This document shows positions 16,337-27,225 of a stretch of 64,000 bases of DNA, one piece after another (the stretch's first letter is position 1; each line of letters starts with the position of its first letter). Below the pieces are notes generated by a model, which searched no databases, was not told the DNA's origin, and saw only the letters and a list, made by a program, of their open reading frames with translations. The position numbers were made by a program, and so were the translations under genes. Origin of the DNA: Leptolyngbya iicbica LK. Its GTDB lineage: Bacteria; Cyanobacteriota; Cyanobacteriia; Phormidesmidales; Phormidesmidaceae. The DNA lies in assembly GCF_004212215.1 (NCBI RefSeq), contig NZ_QVFV01000007.1, forward strand, positions 1 to 64,000, in the 5' to 3' direction.

Positions 16337-17890
16337 CTAAAAGCGCTGTTGTCGGGGGGAGAGGGTGGCGGGCTCGGAGAGCCACAAATGCTGCCGCTGA
16401 TGCAGGCGAATGGCAGGATTCAGCGCTTCTAAAATCTGCCGACCATAGCTGCGATGGTTGACTCGATTGTCCAAAATGGCGACGGTGCCCTGGTTGGCCC
16501 GTACCGGAGCGATCGCCCGTTGCAGTTCCATCAGGGCGGTCGGCAGTAGATATAACCGAAACCAGTCTTGGCGCGATCGCTTGTAGTAAGTGACTCGTCC
16601 AGCCACTAGAGGATTTTCTAAAGACGGGAGGGGCAACGTCGCGAGTACCAACAAATTGGGTGACGGCAACTGGGTTTGGTGAGTTTGCCAAAAGCGCCAG
16701 CCGGTGACAAGCACGCCATTGGCAGGGAGGTCTGTGGTTTCGACTTGTACCCGTGAGCCAAACTGCGACGCCAGCGTTGTGGCGACTTGCCGCTTGAGGG
16801 GGGTGTCATCCACCAGGACTACGGTAAAACCACCGCGACTGGTGCCTGCGACCACGAGATACGCTAGCTCGTCTTGCAATACGGGCTGAAACTCAGCGGT
16901 GTTAGGCAAGGGAATGCGATCGGGCAAGTAGAGTTGAATTTCTTCGGTGTGGCGATCGGGGTTGAATTTGAGGCACGTCATTTCGCCCAAGCCCAAGCGT
17001 TGCCGGAAGTCGGTGGCGTCGGTGGTGGCGTCGAGGGCGCCGCCCATCAACACCAGGGGCTGCTGTTGCCAGTGCGCGGTCATAAAGGTCGCCACGTCTA
17101 CGGGGGCACAGTTCAGCGTCCAGCGCCCGCTAGCTCGATCTAAGGCCGCCCAATGTAAGGATTCGGGTCGATTCATCTGCGCCCAAAAGCGCTGCCATTG
17201 GGGCGGCATTCCGGTTTGGGAGGCATCCCCATCCAACAGGACTTCCCGCAGGGCCATCAGGGATTGCCGTTCAGGCTCATCCACCAGGTGGCAGTGGTAG
17301 GGGTTGGCCGGATGCTTGAAGACTTGATGGGTCAGGCTGACGCGCGTATCGCGGATCAGCGCTTGGTGCTGGGGATAAGCCTGCATGAGGGTTTGCCAGG
17401 CATCGGCGTCAAGTTTGACCGTTAAGACATCGCGGATCCAAAACTCCAGTTCGTCGGCCCCGTCAATGAAAACGGGAACGTGGCTGGGAAAACGATTTTG
17501 GTGGTGCAGGCGATCGCGCAGCCACACTTCCGGACTGGTGATGAACAAGCCTTGAAAATCGGCGTGGGGCCATTCATTACCCCACTGCACTGGCTTTTGA
17601 CAGGGCATCCATTCTTGCAGGCGGGGAATGTCGCCCAAGAGGACGGTCTGGCGCAAGGCATCGGGCAGTACCAGAATGGCGGGGTCGGGCCACAGCAGCA
17701 GCGACATGAGGTAGCTGAGGCGATAGTGCCCCTGATACAGCGCCGAAGCCCCCACCTGCATGAGAGAACTGCGGCCCAAGCGCAGTGCTCGCGCAGCCAA
17801 CCGAGCCATCGTCAAATGATGGGGCCAGTCGGTGTTGCGATGATGTCGCAGAAATGCCCGCAACTGTTCATGCACCTGTGCTTCCAGCAC
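16337..17890 (-). CDS. DinG-like helicase-family protein with degenerate ATPase motifs
   Basis: A 517-residue protein whose layout resembles the DinG/XPD-type helicases found in cyanobacteria. The position of Walker A reads ALRLGRSSLMQVGAS, lacking GKT/S. The Walker B/DEAH region reads VFIDGADELEFW. The C-terminal helicase-like part has VLVTGWRFWQTH and the conserved end PNLLVLATLPLPSLENPLVAGRVTYY, IAPVRANQGTVAILDNRV, matching motif V/VI regions of DinG (normally ending in an R-x-x-R). The four cysteines of the Fe-S cluster are not visible. It may be a catalytically dead paralog or a cyanobacterium-specific accessory protein. Monocistronic. Confidence 0.6.
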   Translation of the reverse strand: MLEAQVHEQLRAFLRHHRNTDWPHHLTMARLAARALRLGRSSLMQVGASALYQGHYRLSYLMSLLLWPDPAILVLPDALRQTVLLGDIPRLQEWMPCQKPVQWGNEWPHADFQGLFITSPEVWLRDRLHHQNRFPSHVPVFIDGADELEFWIRDVLTVKLDADAWQTLMQAYPQHQALIRDTRVSLTHQVFKHPANPYHCHLVDEPERQSLMALREVLLDGDASQTGMPPQWQRFWAQMNRPESLHWAALDRASGRWTLNCAPVDVATFMTAHWQQQPLVLMGGALDATTDATDFRQRLGLGEMTCLKFNPDRHTEEIQLYLPDRIPLPNTAEFQPVLQDELAYLVVAGTSRGGFTVVLVDDTPLKRQVATTLASQFGSRVQVETTDLPANGVLVTGWRFWQTHQTQLPSPNLLVLATLPLPSLENPLVAGRVTYYKRSRQDWFRLYLLPTALMELQRAIAPVRANQGTVAILDNRVNHRSYGRQILEALNPAIRLHQRQHLWLSEPATLSPRQQRF

Positions 17891-17996
17891 TTAACCCTGC
17901 TCCTAACTGCGTGATGACCTTCATTGTGACATAGCCGCTCCAGGGTTCCCATCTTTTCAGTGGTCGAGCGGGCCACCACCCGCTAAGCGGGGCCGT

Positions 17997-18830
17997 TTAG
18001 GCTGCTGGGGTCGGGGTCGAAAATAACGTGCCCTGCATCACGGTGACCGCTTGTCCGCTAATGAGCACGCGATCTCCCGCCCGCTGCACCTTCAATAAAC
18101 CGCCGCGCTGGGAGACTTGTTTGGCGACAAATTCTGACTTGCCCAGTTTCTCTTGCCAAAAGGGTACGAGGGAGCAATGGGCCGACCCGGTCACGGGGTC
18201 TTCTTCGATGCCCACAGCTGGGGCAAAATAACGCGACACAAAATCAATCTCGGGGTCTTCGCTCAGGGCGGTGACAATGACCCCCTGGGCGGGCAATAGG
18301 CGCATCATGCCAAAATCGGGCTGGAGCGATCGCACATAATCCTCCGACGGCAGCTCCACCAAATAATTGGCTTCTGCCGAGCCGCCGTAGGTCACCGTTT
18401 TTGGCTGCAAACCCCGCAAACTTTTGAGCAATTCCGGGGGGGCGGAGACCGGCGCTACTGGCTGAATCGGGAAGTTGAGCGTAATCCACCCGGCTTGCTG
18501 ACTCGCGGTGAGTAACCCACTTTTGGTATGAAAACGAGCCGTCTGATCAGCCGCTAACTGGCCCTCGCTCCACAGCACATGGGCACTGGCGAGAGTGGCA
18601 TGACCGCATAAATCGACTTCAGCGGCGGGGGTAAACCAACGCAACTGGTAGCCGTCTTCAACCGGATATAAAAAGGCCGTTTCTGACAGGTTCATTTCGG
18701 CGGCGACGACCCGCATCCACGTTTCGCTAGCCGGGGCTGACAACATACAGACGGCTGCCGGATTACCACCGAAACAATAGTCAGTAAAGGCATCGACCTG
18801 CAAAATGGTCACACTGTCGGGAGAACTCAT
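17997..18830 (-). CDS. PhzF-family isomerase/epimerase
   Basis: A 277-residue protein with the two-lobed diaminopimelate-epimerase-like fold of PhzF. Visible motifs: DAFTDYCFGGNPAAVCML, AAEMNLSETAFL (catalytic Glu equivalent of PhzF E45), EVDLCGHATLASAHVLW, and FAPAVGIEEDPVTGSAHCSLVPFW. Most members outside phenazine clusters are isomerases of unknown substrate. There are no phenazine genes nearby, so a phenazine role is unlikely. Confidence 0.87.
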   Translation of the reverse strand: MSSPDSVTILQVDAFTDYCFGGNPAAVCMLSAPASETWMRVVAAEMNLSETAFLYPVEDGYQLRWFTPAAEVDLCGHATLASAHVLWSEGQLAADQTARFHTKSGLLTASQQAGWITLNFPIQPVAPVSAPPELLKSLRGLQPKTVTYGGSAEANYLVELPSEDYVRSLQPDFGMMRLLPAQGVIVTALSEDPEIDFVSRYFAPAVGIEEDPVTGSAHCSLVPFWQEKLGKSEFVAKQVSQRGGLLKVQRAGDRVLISGQAVTVMQGTLFSTPTPAA

Positions 18831-18881
18831 GAACTTAGAAAAAATAAATCAGTAAGAATCGCGTTGCGTTTTTATCATGGC

Positions 18882-19076
18882 TTAGAAATTGTCCCAAATA
18901 TCGTCTAATTTCGTGGTTTGACGAGGGGACGGGGCTGGCTGGGTGATCGGGTGGCGCTGCGGTTCGAGGGCAAACCCCGGTGCGATCGCTCGACTAAATT
19001 GCTCTCCGCGTCTCACTGAGTGGCAGTTGTGCAGGGGGTTAATGTCCGATTGGCGGGACGACTGTGCGTTGACCAT
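18882..19076 (-). CDS. Possible small protein of 64 residues
   Basis: An ATG-initiated frame ending in KLDDIWDNF, a protein-like acidic and aromatic tail, preceded by a Pro/Gln/Arg-rich low-complexity part. I recognise no family and it has no clear ribosome binding site, so it may be chance. Confidence 0.25.
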   Translation of the reverse strand: MVNAQSSRQSDINPLHNCHSVRRGEQFSRAIAPGFALEPQRHPITQPAPSPRQTTKLDDIWDNF

Positions 19077-19144
19077 GGGCTGGGCTAATCCGTTTTAAAG
19101 TAAAGACATCAATCATCAGAAAAGTGAATTCAGGTCAAAGGCTT

Positions 19145-19639
19145 ATGTTCAAAATCGCTCGCATGGTCTGTGGAATCCTCTGTGTGGGGGTATTGCTGGG
19201 GATGTTGTCGCTGGCGACGGGAGCCGCAATCGCCGCCGAAGACTTCACCTATGCGGAACTCCGAAACCGCTCGTTTGCGGGGGAAGATTTGACCGGATCA
19301 TCATTGGCGGCGGCAAATGCTAACGAAGCCGACTTTACCGATGCGGATTTGAGCGAAACGATTCTCACCAAAGGGGTCTTTGAAAAAGCCCACATGGCGG
19401 GGGTGAACCTGACCCAGTCTTTTGCCGATCGCGTCTCATTCAACGGGGCTGATCTGCGCAATGCGATCGTCGTCGATGCCATCATGACCAGCACCACGTT
19501 CTATGAGGCCGACATCACCGGAGCGGATTTTTCTGGCACGATTTTAGACCGCTATCAAATCAAGCAAATGTGTGAGCACGCCGATGGCGTTAACCCAGTG
19601 ACCGGAGTCGCGACCCGCGACAGTTTGGGCTGCGGTTAG
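19145..19639 (+). CDS. Exported pentapeptide-repeat protein
   Basis: A 164-residue precursor: signal peptide (VCGILCVGVLLGMLSLATGAAIAA-ED), then pentapeptide repeats of A(D/N)LXX type (FAGEDLTGSSLAAANANEAD, FTDADLSETILTKG, FNGADLRNAIVVD, ITGADFSGTIL). They form a right-handed beta-helix. The C terminus LDRYQIKQMCEHADGVNPVTG with two cysteines is typical of thylakoid-lumen pentapeptide proteins of cyanobacteria and plastids. Role unknown. An upstream in-frame GTG at 19124 would add 7 residues; the ATG is preferred. Confidence 0.83.
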   Translation: MFKIARMVCGILCVGVLLGMLSLATGAAIAAEDFTYAELRNRSFAGEDLTGSSLAAANANEADFTDADLSETILTKGVFEKAHMAGVNLTQSFADRVSFNGADLRNAIVVDAIMTSTTFYEADITGADFSGTILDRYQIKQMCEHADGVNPVTGVATRDSLGCG

Positions 19640-19727
19640 GTCGCTAGGGGTACCTGTATCCGTGATCGCCCCAACAGAGGGGAATGCTGCCTCAGTGGGA
19701 GGAAGCGATGAGTCATCGCCGCCGTCT

Positions 19728-19773
19728 GAGGGAACTGACTCCTCGATCGGGAGGGAACTGACTCCTCGATCGG
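19728..19773. repeat. Exact tandem duplication of a 23-bp unit
   Basis: Two identical adjacent copies (19728-19750 and 19751-19773), each starting GAGGGAACTG and ending CTCGATCGG, in the spacer between the pentapeptide gene and the DUF4278 gene. Probably replication slippage. Confidence 0.85.
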
Positions 19774-19915
19774 ACGATTTGATGATTTGTGACAAACCGC
19801 GATTCTATTGTCACGGGAGGAACACTAAATCCAGTTCACCGCAACGGTCGATTACTCGCGATCGCGGATGCGTGACTAGCCGGATGCTCCTTTCTCACAC
19901 CAGGTTTGACTCAAT

Positions 19916-20077
19916 ATGAAACTCATTTATCGCGGCGTTCCTTACGAACCTTCGGTCATGGCTGACACCGCTCAACCTCGTCCCTCTCGGTCAGCCCACC
20001 AGCCAGCCGATTCCCCTATTCGTCTCCGCCACCCCGGGGCAGAATTGACCTATCGTGGCGTCCGCTATACTCCGTGA
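19916..20077 (+). CDS. DUF4278 small protein
   Basis: A 53-residue protein. It begins MKLIYRGVPYEPS and ends AELTYRGVRYTP, so the YRGVxY element typical of cyanobacterial DUF4278 proteins occurs at both ends of a polar Pro/Ser/Arg-rich middle. Function unknown. It is too short for a length-limited gene scan. Starts at ATG with a weak ribosome site. Confidence 0.7.
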   Translation: MKLIYRGVPYEPSVMADTAQPRPSRSAHQPADSPIRLRHPGAELTYRGVRYTP

Positions 20078-20165
20078 GCGATCGCCTGATCACAGATTTA
20101 GACCGACGCCTGTCCTGATTCTGCTGGTCAAGCGTGGCGCAAAGCAGTTCTGCCATAACGCAAGA

Positions 20166-23100
20166 TTAGTTGTTGAAGAGATGCGGATTTTGGATAAACC
20201 GCTCCGCTTCTTGCTCTCCTACCGGATGGGAGAACAAATATCCTTGGCCGACGTTACACGACAATTCTGTGACAAATTCCAACTGACGAGGAGTTTCAAT
20301 GCCCTCGGCAATGACATTGAGGTCGAGCTGGTGGGCCAAATTAACAATGCCACGGGTGATGCTCGTCAGGGACGCCTCTGCATCCAAAGACTGAATGAAA
20401 GATTGGTCGATTTTGATGACATCGATCGGCAATCGATGCAAATAAGAGAGGGACGAATATCCCGTGCCAAAATCATCGAGGGCAATTTTAATGCCCAGGT
20501 GATTTACCTCTCTCAGCACCGTGTCCACAGTGCTGCTGCGACTGATGAATGAATGTTCGGTGATTTCTAGACAAATATGCTGCGGATTGACAGCGGACTC
20601 GCTGAGGGCAAGCCGCAAGCTATCCATAAAGCTGGCATGTTTGAGAAAATCGGCTGACACATTGACATTCATGCAAAAAGCCGTGTCTAGTTCAAACCGT
20701 TGCTGCCATTGATGGACTTGGCGGCACGCTTGCTTCAAGATCCAACCTTCGAGCCCCGGCATCAGTTGAGAAGAGCGGACCACAGGCAGGAATTCGAGAG
20801 GCGAAAGTAACCCACGTTGGGGATGCTGCCACCGGACTAAACATTCAAACCCGATGACTAATCGTCTTTGCAGGTCAACTAGCGGTTGGTAATACAGCAA
20901 AAACTCATGCTGCTCTAAAGCTTGGACGATGCCGACTTTGAGTTCTACTTGGTCTACCCGTTGGGCGCGCAGGGTCGGGTGGAACAGCTCAATGTTGCCC
21001 GGGCCTTTGCGTTTGGCTTGGTACATGGCAATGTCGGCATTTTCGAGCACTGCAGTTTCACTATGCCAAGGATTATCGGTTTCATAAAAGGCAATGCCGA
21101 TGCTGCTCGTGGTTGAAATCTGCGCAGAATCGATCGCCATTGGCTGCGCAATGGTGGCTTGAACGCGATGGGCAATTTGGAGGGCCAATTCTGGGTAGGC
21201 GGTTTTTTCAAGCAGGATGGCAAATTCGTCGCCGCCCAAGCGAGAGACGATATCGCCGGGGCGCAGAATATCGTCTAAGCGGCGGGCAATTTGAATGAGG
21301 AGTTGGTCGCCAGCGGCATGTCCCAGCGAATCATTGATGGCTTTGAAGTCATCGAGGTCGAGATAGAGCACCGCAAATTGATAAGTGGTATCGCGACTCA
21401 CTCGACTGACGGACAGTTTGAGATGTTGCAAGAAAAAGGCGCGATTGGGGATGTGGGTGAGGGGATCAAAAAAGGCGCGATATTCCAGGTCGGCTTCGGC
21501 TTGTTTGCGATTGGTGACATCCATGACGGTGCCGTACAGCCGCGTGAGGTGCCCAGTGTCATCGGCGACGCTCCGGCCAATGATGTTGATATGGCGGTGG
21601 CCTGAAGTATTTTTCGGCAAAATTCGAATGTCGACATTGAGAGCTTGGGGCAAGTCTGGGTCTTGATCGAGCAGATTCGTGAGTAAGGTGCGATCGTCGG
21701 GATGCACCAGGCTGAAAAGTTCTGGAATAGACGGCACCCCAGCGGCGGGGTCAATGCCCGTAATGCGAAAGACTTCGGTAGACCAGGTGATGTGATCCTG
21801 CTCAAAGTCATATTCCCAATCCCCAATGTGGGCAATTTGCTGGGCTTGCTCCAAGCGTTGGGTCAATTTCTGGAGCTGGGTTTCGGTCTGCTTGGTGCGG
21901 GTGATGTCGATCGCGACCCCTGTGAGACCCACAATCTGCCCGGTGCGATCGCGTTGGGGAGTCAGGGTCAGATCAAACACGTGAGGAGAGTCACCGGTTT
22001 GCAGCGAAAACTCATGATGGCAGACTTCTCCGGTGTCCAAAACCTGTTGTTTTAGTTGGGTGAGGGCGGTGGCTTTAGCAGCTGGGAGAAAATCTTCATC
22101 CCGACGGCCAATCATGTTTTCCAGGCGCAACCCCTCAGTTGGATTATGAATCCAGGTATATCGCAGGTCGTGATCTTGGGTCCACAGGGTAATGGGGGTA
22201 CTGAGTAGGGTGGCGCGAAGCAGCGTTTCATTATGCTGTAAGGCCGCTTGCACCTCCACCCGCTCTGTAATGTCAGTGCCCACCCCCAGCACTTGCTGAA
22301 CAGTGCCGTCAGCGTTACGACGAAAAACGACGTTGCGCTGATAAATCCAGTGCCAGGAGCCGTCTTTGTGGCGGGCACGATATTCATAGCTTAAAACGTT
22401 GCCCGTTTGAGTTTGGGCGAGGGCGGCGAAGTGCGCCTGCACCACCGCCATATCTTCGGGATGGACATGGTGGGCCAAAATTTCCTCGCCATCCTGGTAA
22501 ATTTCGTCGGGGGTGTAGCCCAGTAAGTTTTCGATCGCTGAATTGATGTAAGCCGTCTTGCCGCTGGGTAACTCAAATAACGCCAGGACGGCGGGACTCG
22601 CCTCCGCAATTTGTTGCACGAGGGCTTGACTTTCGGTCAGCTCGGCTTGAATCTGCTTTTGCGCAGTGATGTCAGTGATAATGGCCCCGACGCCCCCCTG
22701 CTCGTCATCCAGCACAACGGGATAGTAAGACGCCAGCCAAGTCCGTTCGACACCGGGGTGGGCTGGGGTGGTGCCACTAATTTCAAAAGTGACGGGACTA
22801 TGGGTATCGAGCACCTGCTGCAAATAAGGCTGGATGGTGGCCTGCAGATCAGGCAGGAGTTCCTGAACGGTCTGGCCGATATGTGCGGCAATGGTGAGGC
22901 CGTTAATGTCGGCTAAGGTCTGATTGAGCCGGAGGAACCGCAGCTCTGAGTCGAATAAGGCGAGCCCAAAGGGACTGTTGCGATACAGGCCTTCGAGCAG
23001 GCGATTGCTCTGCATCAGCGCGTCTTGGACTTGCTTTAAATCATTGACTTTAATCAGGGTTAACACCACGCCATCGGTGGTGCCGTCTTCGCGGCGATAG

Positions 23101-25565
23101 GGCAGGATGCGTAGGAGCAGGCGATCGCCAGTCTTGAGATTGGTCGCTTCTGTTTCTTGAACGGTTTGATATTCGGCGACTTGCTGAATCAGCGCCGTGA
23201 TGTGGTCGAGGTCGAGATGATTTACCAGCTCGGTCAGGGGGCGACCCGTGTCCCCCATGCGGAAGTTAAAGACCTCAGTGGCAGCAGGAGTAAATTTGCG
23301 AATATTCAGGCACTGATCCAGGAAAACGACCCCGATATCCGTACTTTGCAGCAGGTTGTCGATGTCAGCGGTTAACTCGGTCAGCTGCTCAATGCGTTCT
23401 TGATTTTCTGAGTTGACGGTGTAGAGCTCTTCGTTGACCGATTGCAGCTCTTCGTTCGTGCTTTGTAGTTCTTCGTTAGAGGCCAGCAGTTCTTCATTCG
23501 TGGCTTGTTGCTCTTCATTGGCAGTTTCCAGCTCTTCGATGCTGGTTTGCAGGTTTTCGCGGGTCTGCTGCAGCTCATACTCCAATTCCCGCACATGTTG
23601 TGAGAGATCGGCGTTGGGGTCAAATTCGGTCTCGTCTTCAGGGTTGGCCGAGTCGGGCAGCATCGCCACCTCTAACAGCAGAATCCACTGGTTACCAGCG
23701 TCGGGGTCTGTCGTTTTGGGGTCAACGCCACCAACCCACAGGTTGAGACGCTGGTTGGGGCTGAGCTCAGCCACCTGGATGTCGCTATATAAGACGGGTT
23801 GTTGGTCGCGTTGAACACGATGCAAAGCGGTGCTGAGGGGTACCTTGAGCGACGGCACGACGAGCTCTAAGACGTTGGTGTTGATTTCTCCCAGGGGAAA
23901 GTCTAATAGCCGGGCGGTGTTGAGAAAGATATGGCGCAATTGGTAAGTGTCATCGACCAGTAAGCAGGTGATGGGGCGATCGCCAAATCGCAGCTTTAAC
24001 ACCTCAGAGAGCAACTGCTCATAGGGCGATCGCACGGGTTTTGGGGTCCGAGCAGGTGCTACAGACTGCAGTGTGGGCGACCCGATCGATCGCTGCATCG
24101 GCAGTTGCACCCCCTGCCGTTTGCGAAAGATTTTCCACTGTTGGTCAAGGGTATGAAAGGCGTGGGAAGTCGCCCCTAAATGCTCTGAGGGGCCTAACAC
24201 CAAAACGCCCCGAGACGCGAGGGAAAAGTGCAACAGCTTTAACACCTGCTCTTGCAACGACACTTGCATGTAAATCAGCAGATTGCGACAGCTCACCAGG
24301 TGCATCTGCGAAAAGCCAGGATTTTGGGTCAAATCGTGGGAGGCAAATACGACCTGAGCCCGCAGAAACTTTTTGATGCGGTAGCTTGACCCTTCGAGTT
24401 TCAAGAAGCGATCGAGCCGCTCAGCCCCTACATCCCGCCCAATCGTGGGGGGATAAACGCCCTGTGACGCAATGAGTAAAGCTTCTTCGTCAATATCGGT
24501 GGCAAAGAGTTTAACCGGGTGAGGTTTGCCCAGTTGCTCCATCACTTCATGAACGACGATCGCGAGGGAATAGACCTCTTCGCCTGTCGAACAGGCGGCG
24601 ACCCAGAGCCGCAGGGGTTGCTCGGGCTGCAAGGACTCAATGAGTCTGGGCAATACTTCTTGCTGCAGACGTGACCACATTTCGGGATCGCGAAAAAACC
24701 GAGTAGCGCCAATCAACAGATCTTGTCGCAGATTTTTGACCTCTTCTGGAGTGGCAGCCAGATAGGTCAAATACTCTTCAACGGAGCTGGCCTTTGAGAG
24801 CAATAAGCGATGGACGATGCGCCGATGTAGGGTGGCGATTTTGTACTGCGAAAAGTCAATATTCTCCTGCTCCTGCAAGAGGTCTAAAATGCGGGTCAGT
24901 TGCTCGTCCGGGAGTAGGGGGGCCGCATCGGTCGTTAGGGCTGCCTGGGTCGCGGTGTAGCGAATGATTTCACAAACGGCCTGGGCTAACTCTTCGGGGG
25001 AGAGAATTTCATCCACCAGCCCAGAACTGATTGGGTTGCTTGGCATCGCGCCAAATTGAGCCGTTTCTTGCGACTGCACTAGCGCAATGCCTCCTGCCCG
25101 GCTAATGGCCTTCAGTCCCTCGGTGCCATCGCTCCCGGTGCCGGACAGCAAGATGCCAATAGTGCGATCGCCCCGCTCTTGCGCCAAGCTCAAAAAGAAC
25201 TGGTCAATGGGGTAATCGTTTGCCCCGCCGGAACGTTCTTCGAGCCATAGCTGCTGCCCTTGCAGGCTCACCATCATCCCTGGTGGCAGCACGTACACCT
25301 GATTTAGCTCCAGCACCATCCCATCTTCAATGACGCTGACGGGCAGTTGAGTATGCCGCTGCAACAGTTCCACCATTAAGCTGCGAAAATCGGGCGAGAG
25401 ATGCTGCACCACCACAAAGGCCGCGCCGGGTTCCGGCGGCAGACTGCCAAAGAAGCTTTCTAGCGCTTGCAAGCCCCCTGCTGACGCCCCAATGCCCACT
25501 AGAAAACTCGATGCAGGGAAGTCTTCATGAAATGGAGAATGCTCGCTATGGCAGGAATCGATCAT
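20166..25565 (-). CDS. CheB-CheR-PAS-GGDEF-EAL multidomain signalling protein
   Basis: A 1799-residue protein. CheB methylesterase (about 18-205) has catalytic S28 (GASAGG), H55 (VQHLSPD) and D146 ([10 protein letters not shown]). CheR methyltransferase (about 225-490) has RFFRDPEMW and [16 protein letters not shown] glutamate-rich coiled coil (about 655-740, repeated ELxxxNEELxxxNEEL) and about five PAS/PAC modules follow. The GGDEF diguanylate cyclase has an intact GGDEF at about 1443. The EAL phosphodiesterase has the signature ECLVRW at about 1572 (Ala to Cys), with ITEHSF and DDFGTGYSS. CheB/CheR/PAS proteins exist as stand-alone sensors outside chemotaxis; addition of c-di-GMP synthesis and hydrolysis domains links the input to second-messenger output. 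No chemoreceptor or CheA is adjacent. No membrane segment, so cytoplasmic. The gene is alone in its transcription unit. Confidence 0.92.
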   Translation of the reverse strand: MIDSCHSEHSPFHEDFPASSFLVGIGASAGGLQALESFFGSLPPEPGAAFVVVQHLSPDFRSLMVELLQRHTQLPVSVIEDGMVLELNQVYVLPPGMMVSLQGQQLWLEERSGGANDYPIDQFFLSLAQERGDRTIGILLSGTGSDGTEGLKAISRAGGIALVQSQETAQFGAMPSNPISSGLVDEILSPEELAQAVCEIIRYTATQAALTTDAAPLLPDEQLTRILDLLQEQENIDFSQYKIATLHRRIVHRLLLSKASSVEEYLTYLAATPEEVKNLRQDLLIGATRFFRDPEMWSRLQQEVLPRLIESLQPEQPLRLWVAACSTGEEVYSLAIVVHEVMEQLGKPHPVKLFATDIDEEALLIASQGVYPPTIGRDVGAERLDRFLKLEGSSYRIKKFLRAQVVFASHDLTQNPGFSQMHLVSCRNLLIYMQVSLQEQVLKLLHFSLASRGVLVLGPSEHLGATSHAFHTLDQQWKIFRKRQGVQLPMQRSIGSPTLQSVAPARTPKPVRSPYEQLLSEVLKLRFGDRPITCLLVDDTYQLRHIFLNTARLLDFPLGEINTNVLELVVPSLKVPLSTALHRVQRDQQPVLYSDIQVAELSPNQRLNLWVGGVDPKTTDPDAGNQWILLLEVAMLPDSANPEDETEFDPNADLSQHVRELEYELQQTRENLQTSIEELETANEEQQATNEELLASNEELQSTNEELQSVNEELYTVNSENQERIEQLTELTADIDNLLQSTDIGVVFLDQCLNIRKFTPAATEVFNFRMGDTGRPLTELVNHLDLDHITALIQQVAEYQTVQETEATNLKTGDRLLLRILPYRREDGTTDGVVLTLIKVNDLKQVQDALMQSNRLLEGLYRNSPFGLALFDSELRFLRLNQTLADINGLTIAAHIGQTVQELLPDLQATIQPYLQQVLDTHSPVTFEISGTTPAHPGVERTWLASYYPVVLDDEQGGVGAIITDITAQKQIQAELTESQALVQQIAEASPAVLALFELPSGKTAYINSAIENLLGYTPDEIYQDGEEILAHHVHPEDMAVVQAHFAALAQTQTGNVLSYEYRARHKDGSWHWIYQRNVVFRRNADGTVQQVLGVGTDITERVEVQAALQHNETLLRATLLSTPITLWTQDHDLRYTWIHNPTEGLRLENMIGRRDEDFLPAAKATALTQLKQQVLDTGEVCHHEFSLQTGDSPHVFDLTLTPQRDRTGQIVGLTGVAIDITRTKQTETQLQKLTQRLEQAQQIAHIGDWEYDFEQDHITWSTEVFRITGIDPAAGVPSIPELFSLVHPDDRTLLTNLLDQDPDLPQALNVDIRILPKNTSGHRHINIIGRSVADDTGHLTRLYGTVMDVTNRKQAEADLEYRAFFDPLTHIPNRAFFLQHLKLSVSRVSRDTTYQFAVLYLDLDDFKAINDSLGHAAGDQLLIQIARRLDDILRPGDIVSRLGGDEFAILLEKTAYPELALQIAHRVQATIAQPMAIDSAQISTTSSIGIAFYETDNPWHSETAVLENADIAMYQAKRKGPGNIELFHPTLRAQRVDQVELKVGIVQALEQHEFLLYYQPLVDLQRRLVIGFECLVRWQHPQRGLLSPLEFLPVVRSSQLMPGLEGWILKQACRQVHQWQQRFELDTAFCMNVNVSADFLKHASFMDSLRLALSESAVNPQHICLEITEHSFISRSSTVDTVLREVNHLGIKIALDDFGTGYSSLSYLHRLPIDVIKIDQSFIQSLDAEASLTSITRGIVNLAHQLDLNVIAEGIETPRQLEFVTELSCNVGQGYLFSHPVGEQEAERFIQNPHLFNN

Positions 25566-26163
25566 TAATGGTTGCTGTTGGAATCGGAGAGAAAACGATA
25601 AGGGGACGACTCACGTCGTGCTGTGAGTGGTGTATCTGGCATTGATGAGACTCTGCACCGCGATTACTTACCATATATCCCAAATCCGTTAGTCGGCTGA
25701 AGCAGTTTGCTCAATTAGCGCCTAAGAAGGCGAAATTCTACATATATTTCAATGAAAATAGTTGATGAAGCCGTAATTTTGCTTCTCATTCCTACCGTTA
25801 CTAAAGCCAACAACCTGGACTAAGCGACAAGATGTATCGCCGTTATTGCTGACTGACTGGCGGCAACAGTGGAGTGTTTGGCAAATCTGGAGACCTGTCA
25901 AAACAGGAATCATCCCTTGGCGTTGAGGGTTAGCGATCGCCACCGCAAGTTAAACACTTCATGAAGTAGCGACAGCTTAAGGCCGCCACAGCTAGTATGG
26001 GGATGATTCGAGAGGCTGCAATCGGCGTTGTGAGACTATCCAGGTTGACGCCAGTGTCGTCCCTCATTGCGTCGCGATAGTCGCAGGAGCCTGCAGTTGA
26101 TCGCCGCTTTTCTCCGCCTGTTTATGCACAGTGGAGAACCTCTAACGATTATGTGTAACCCTT
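25566..26163. other. Long divergent spacer
   Basis: About 600 bp with no supported gene; a 64-codon minus-strand frame at 25749-25943 looks like chance. It holds the promoters of the large signalling gene and of the membrane protein at 26164. No clear operator or hairpin seen. Confidence 0.4.
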
Positions 26164-26556
26164 ATGACCTTGATGAAAGCCTTACCCGAAAAGCAGTCAG
26201 CTGACAGCTTAGTCGTCACCCAAGCGTTTTGTCGTTTGATGCTACAAATTAGCCTGCTCGCCATCCCGGTTTATTTAGGGCTATTGATGATAGCTATACC
26301 CTTTGATGTGGATGCTGGCAAGCTCAAAGGCGTCGCCCTGAGCATCCCGGCGGTGATTTTCTTGTTTGCCGCGATCGCCTACGCAGTGGGTTTTCTCACT
26401 ACTTTGCCCGATGCCCAACCCGATGCATTCGACGGCTTTGTCCACAGTCGCCGCCGAATTTACCGCCGCAAGATGAAGATGGTCATGATCGGGTCAGGCA
26501 TCTTTGCGTTAGGTGTGACCGTCGGAACATTGGTGCTCATCAAAGCGCATCTGTAA
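26164..26556 (+). CDS. Small membrane protein
   Basis: A 130-residue protein with three predicted membrane helices (about 25-50, 56-78 and 108-128). A cytoplasmic Arg/Lys-rich loop FVHSRRRIYRRKMKM lies before the last helix. I do not recognise the family. Its position beside the c-di-GMP protein gene (divergent, 600 bp away) suggests no operon. Confidence 0.6.
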   Translation: MTLMKALPEKQSADSLVVTQAFCRLMLQISLLAIPVYLGLLMIAIPFDVDAGKLKGVALSIPAVIFLFAAIAYAVGFLTTLPDAQPDAFDGFVHSRRRIYRRKMKMVMIGSGIFALGVTVGTLVLIKAHL

Positions 26557-26721
26557 GTAGAGTGCTACTCGTTTCATTGCATCGGCGGGCAGAAGTCCAT
26601 TCCTGCCGACATAATTCCTTCCGACATAAGAGGTTTGGTCTGCTCACCACTGCCAGATCATCAAGCTAAATGCTCGCGCAACCGGACTCACAGTGCCAGT
26701 CGAGCGTGAGCAGCGCGAAAA

Positions 26722-26985
26722 TCAACTAACAGTGCCCAGTAGAGCCACTTGCTGGCATAAAATCACGCGCCTGCAGCTGGGATCAAACTCTACTTGATGT
26801 TGGGCGACCAATTCCATAAGCGCTTCGCTGACGGGGGTGAGGACTTCACACAGTGGACATCCCAAGTCTTGAGCAATTTCTTGGGCGAGGTCAATAATCG
26901 TGTAGGAATGGGCCTTTAGGCGCTTGGGAAGTTCTTGCCTTAGGGCGATCGCGAGAGGAGATTCGCAGAAATACCTCATGAGCAT
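26722..26985 (-). CDS. Hypothetical 87-residue protein
   Basis: A soluble protein with helical segments (SPLAIALRQELPKRL, IIDLAQEIAQDLG, VSEALMELVAQHQVEF) and four cysteines (C7, C43, C46 and C75; a CxxxC-free pattern), ending in a short strand FDPSCRRVILCQQ. It looks like a small winged-helix or regulatory fold but I cannot assign it. MLM and MRY starts are both possible. Confidence 0.5.
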   Translation of the reverse strand: MLMRYFCESPLAIALRQELPKRLKAHSYTIIDLAQEIAQDLGCPLCEVLTPVSEALMELVAQHQVEFDPSCRRVILCQQVALLGTVS

Positions 26986-27225
26986 TTATACCTAATCCGT
27001 CTATCCCCATTACGCTCGATTCGGCGCGATCGCGGGGCATTCTTTGCGAGGCCAGCAAAAATCTATGCAAAACTCAATTTCGCTTCTTGCGCGGTTACTG
27101 ATGGCTCAGCTAACTGGGCGCTGATGCCAACCTTTCACTGGCCTGACTTCTAGCGATAGCAGTCCGCAGTAAGATGCCAACAGGCAGCCCCTTGTTCCGC
27201 AACATGGGGATGTACGGAGCTATCT

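Noticed and set aside
25749-25943. 64-codon frame upstream of the CheB/CheR gene
   Set aside because: No ribosome site, no family, atypical composition.
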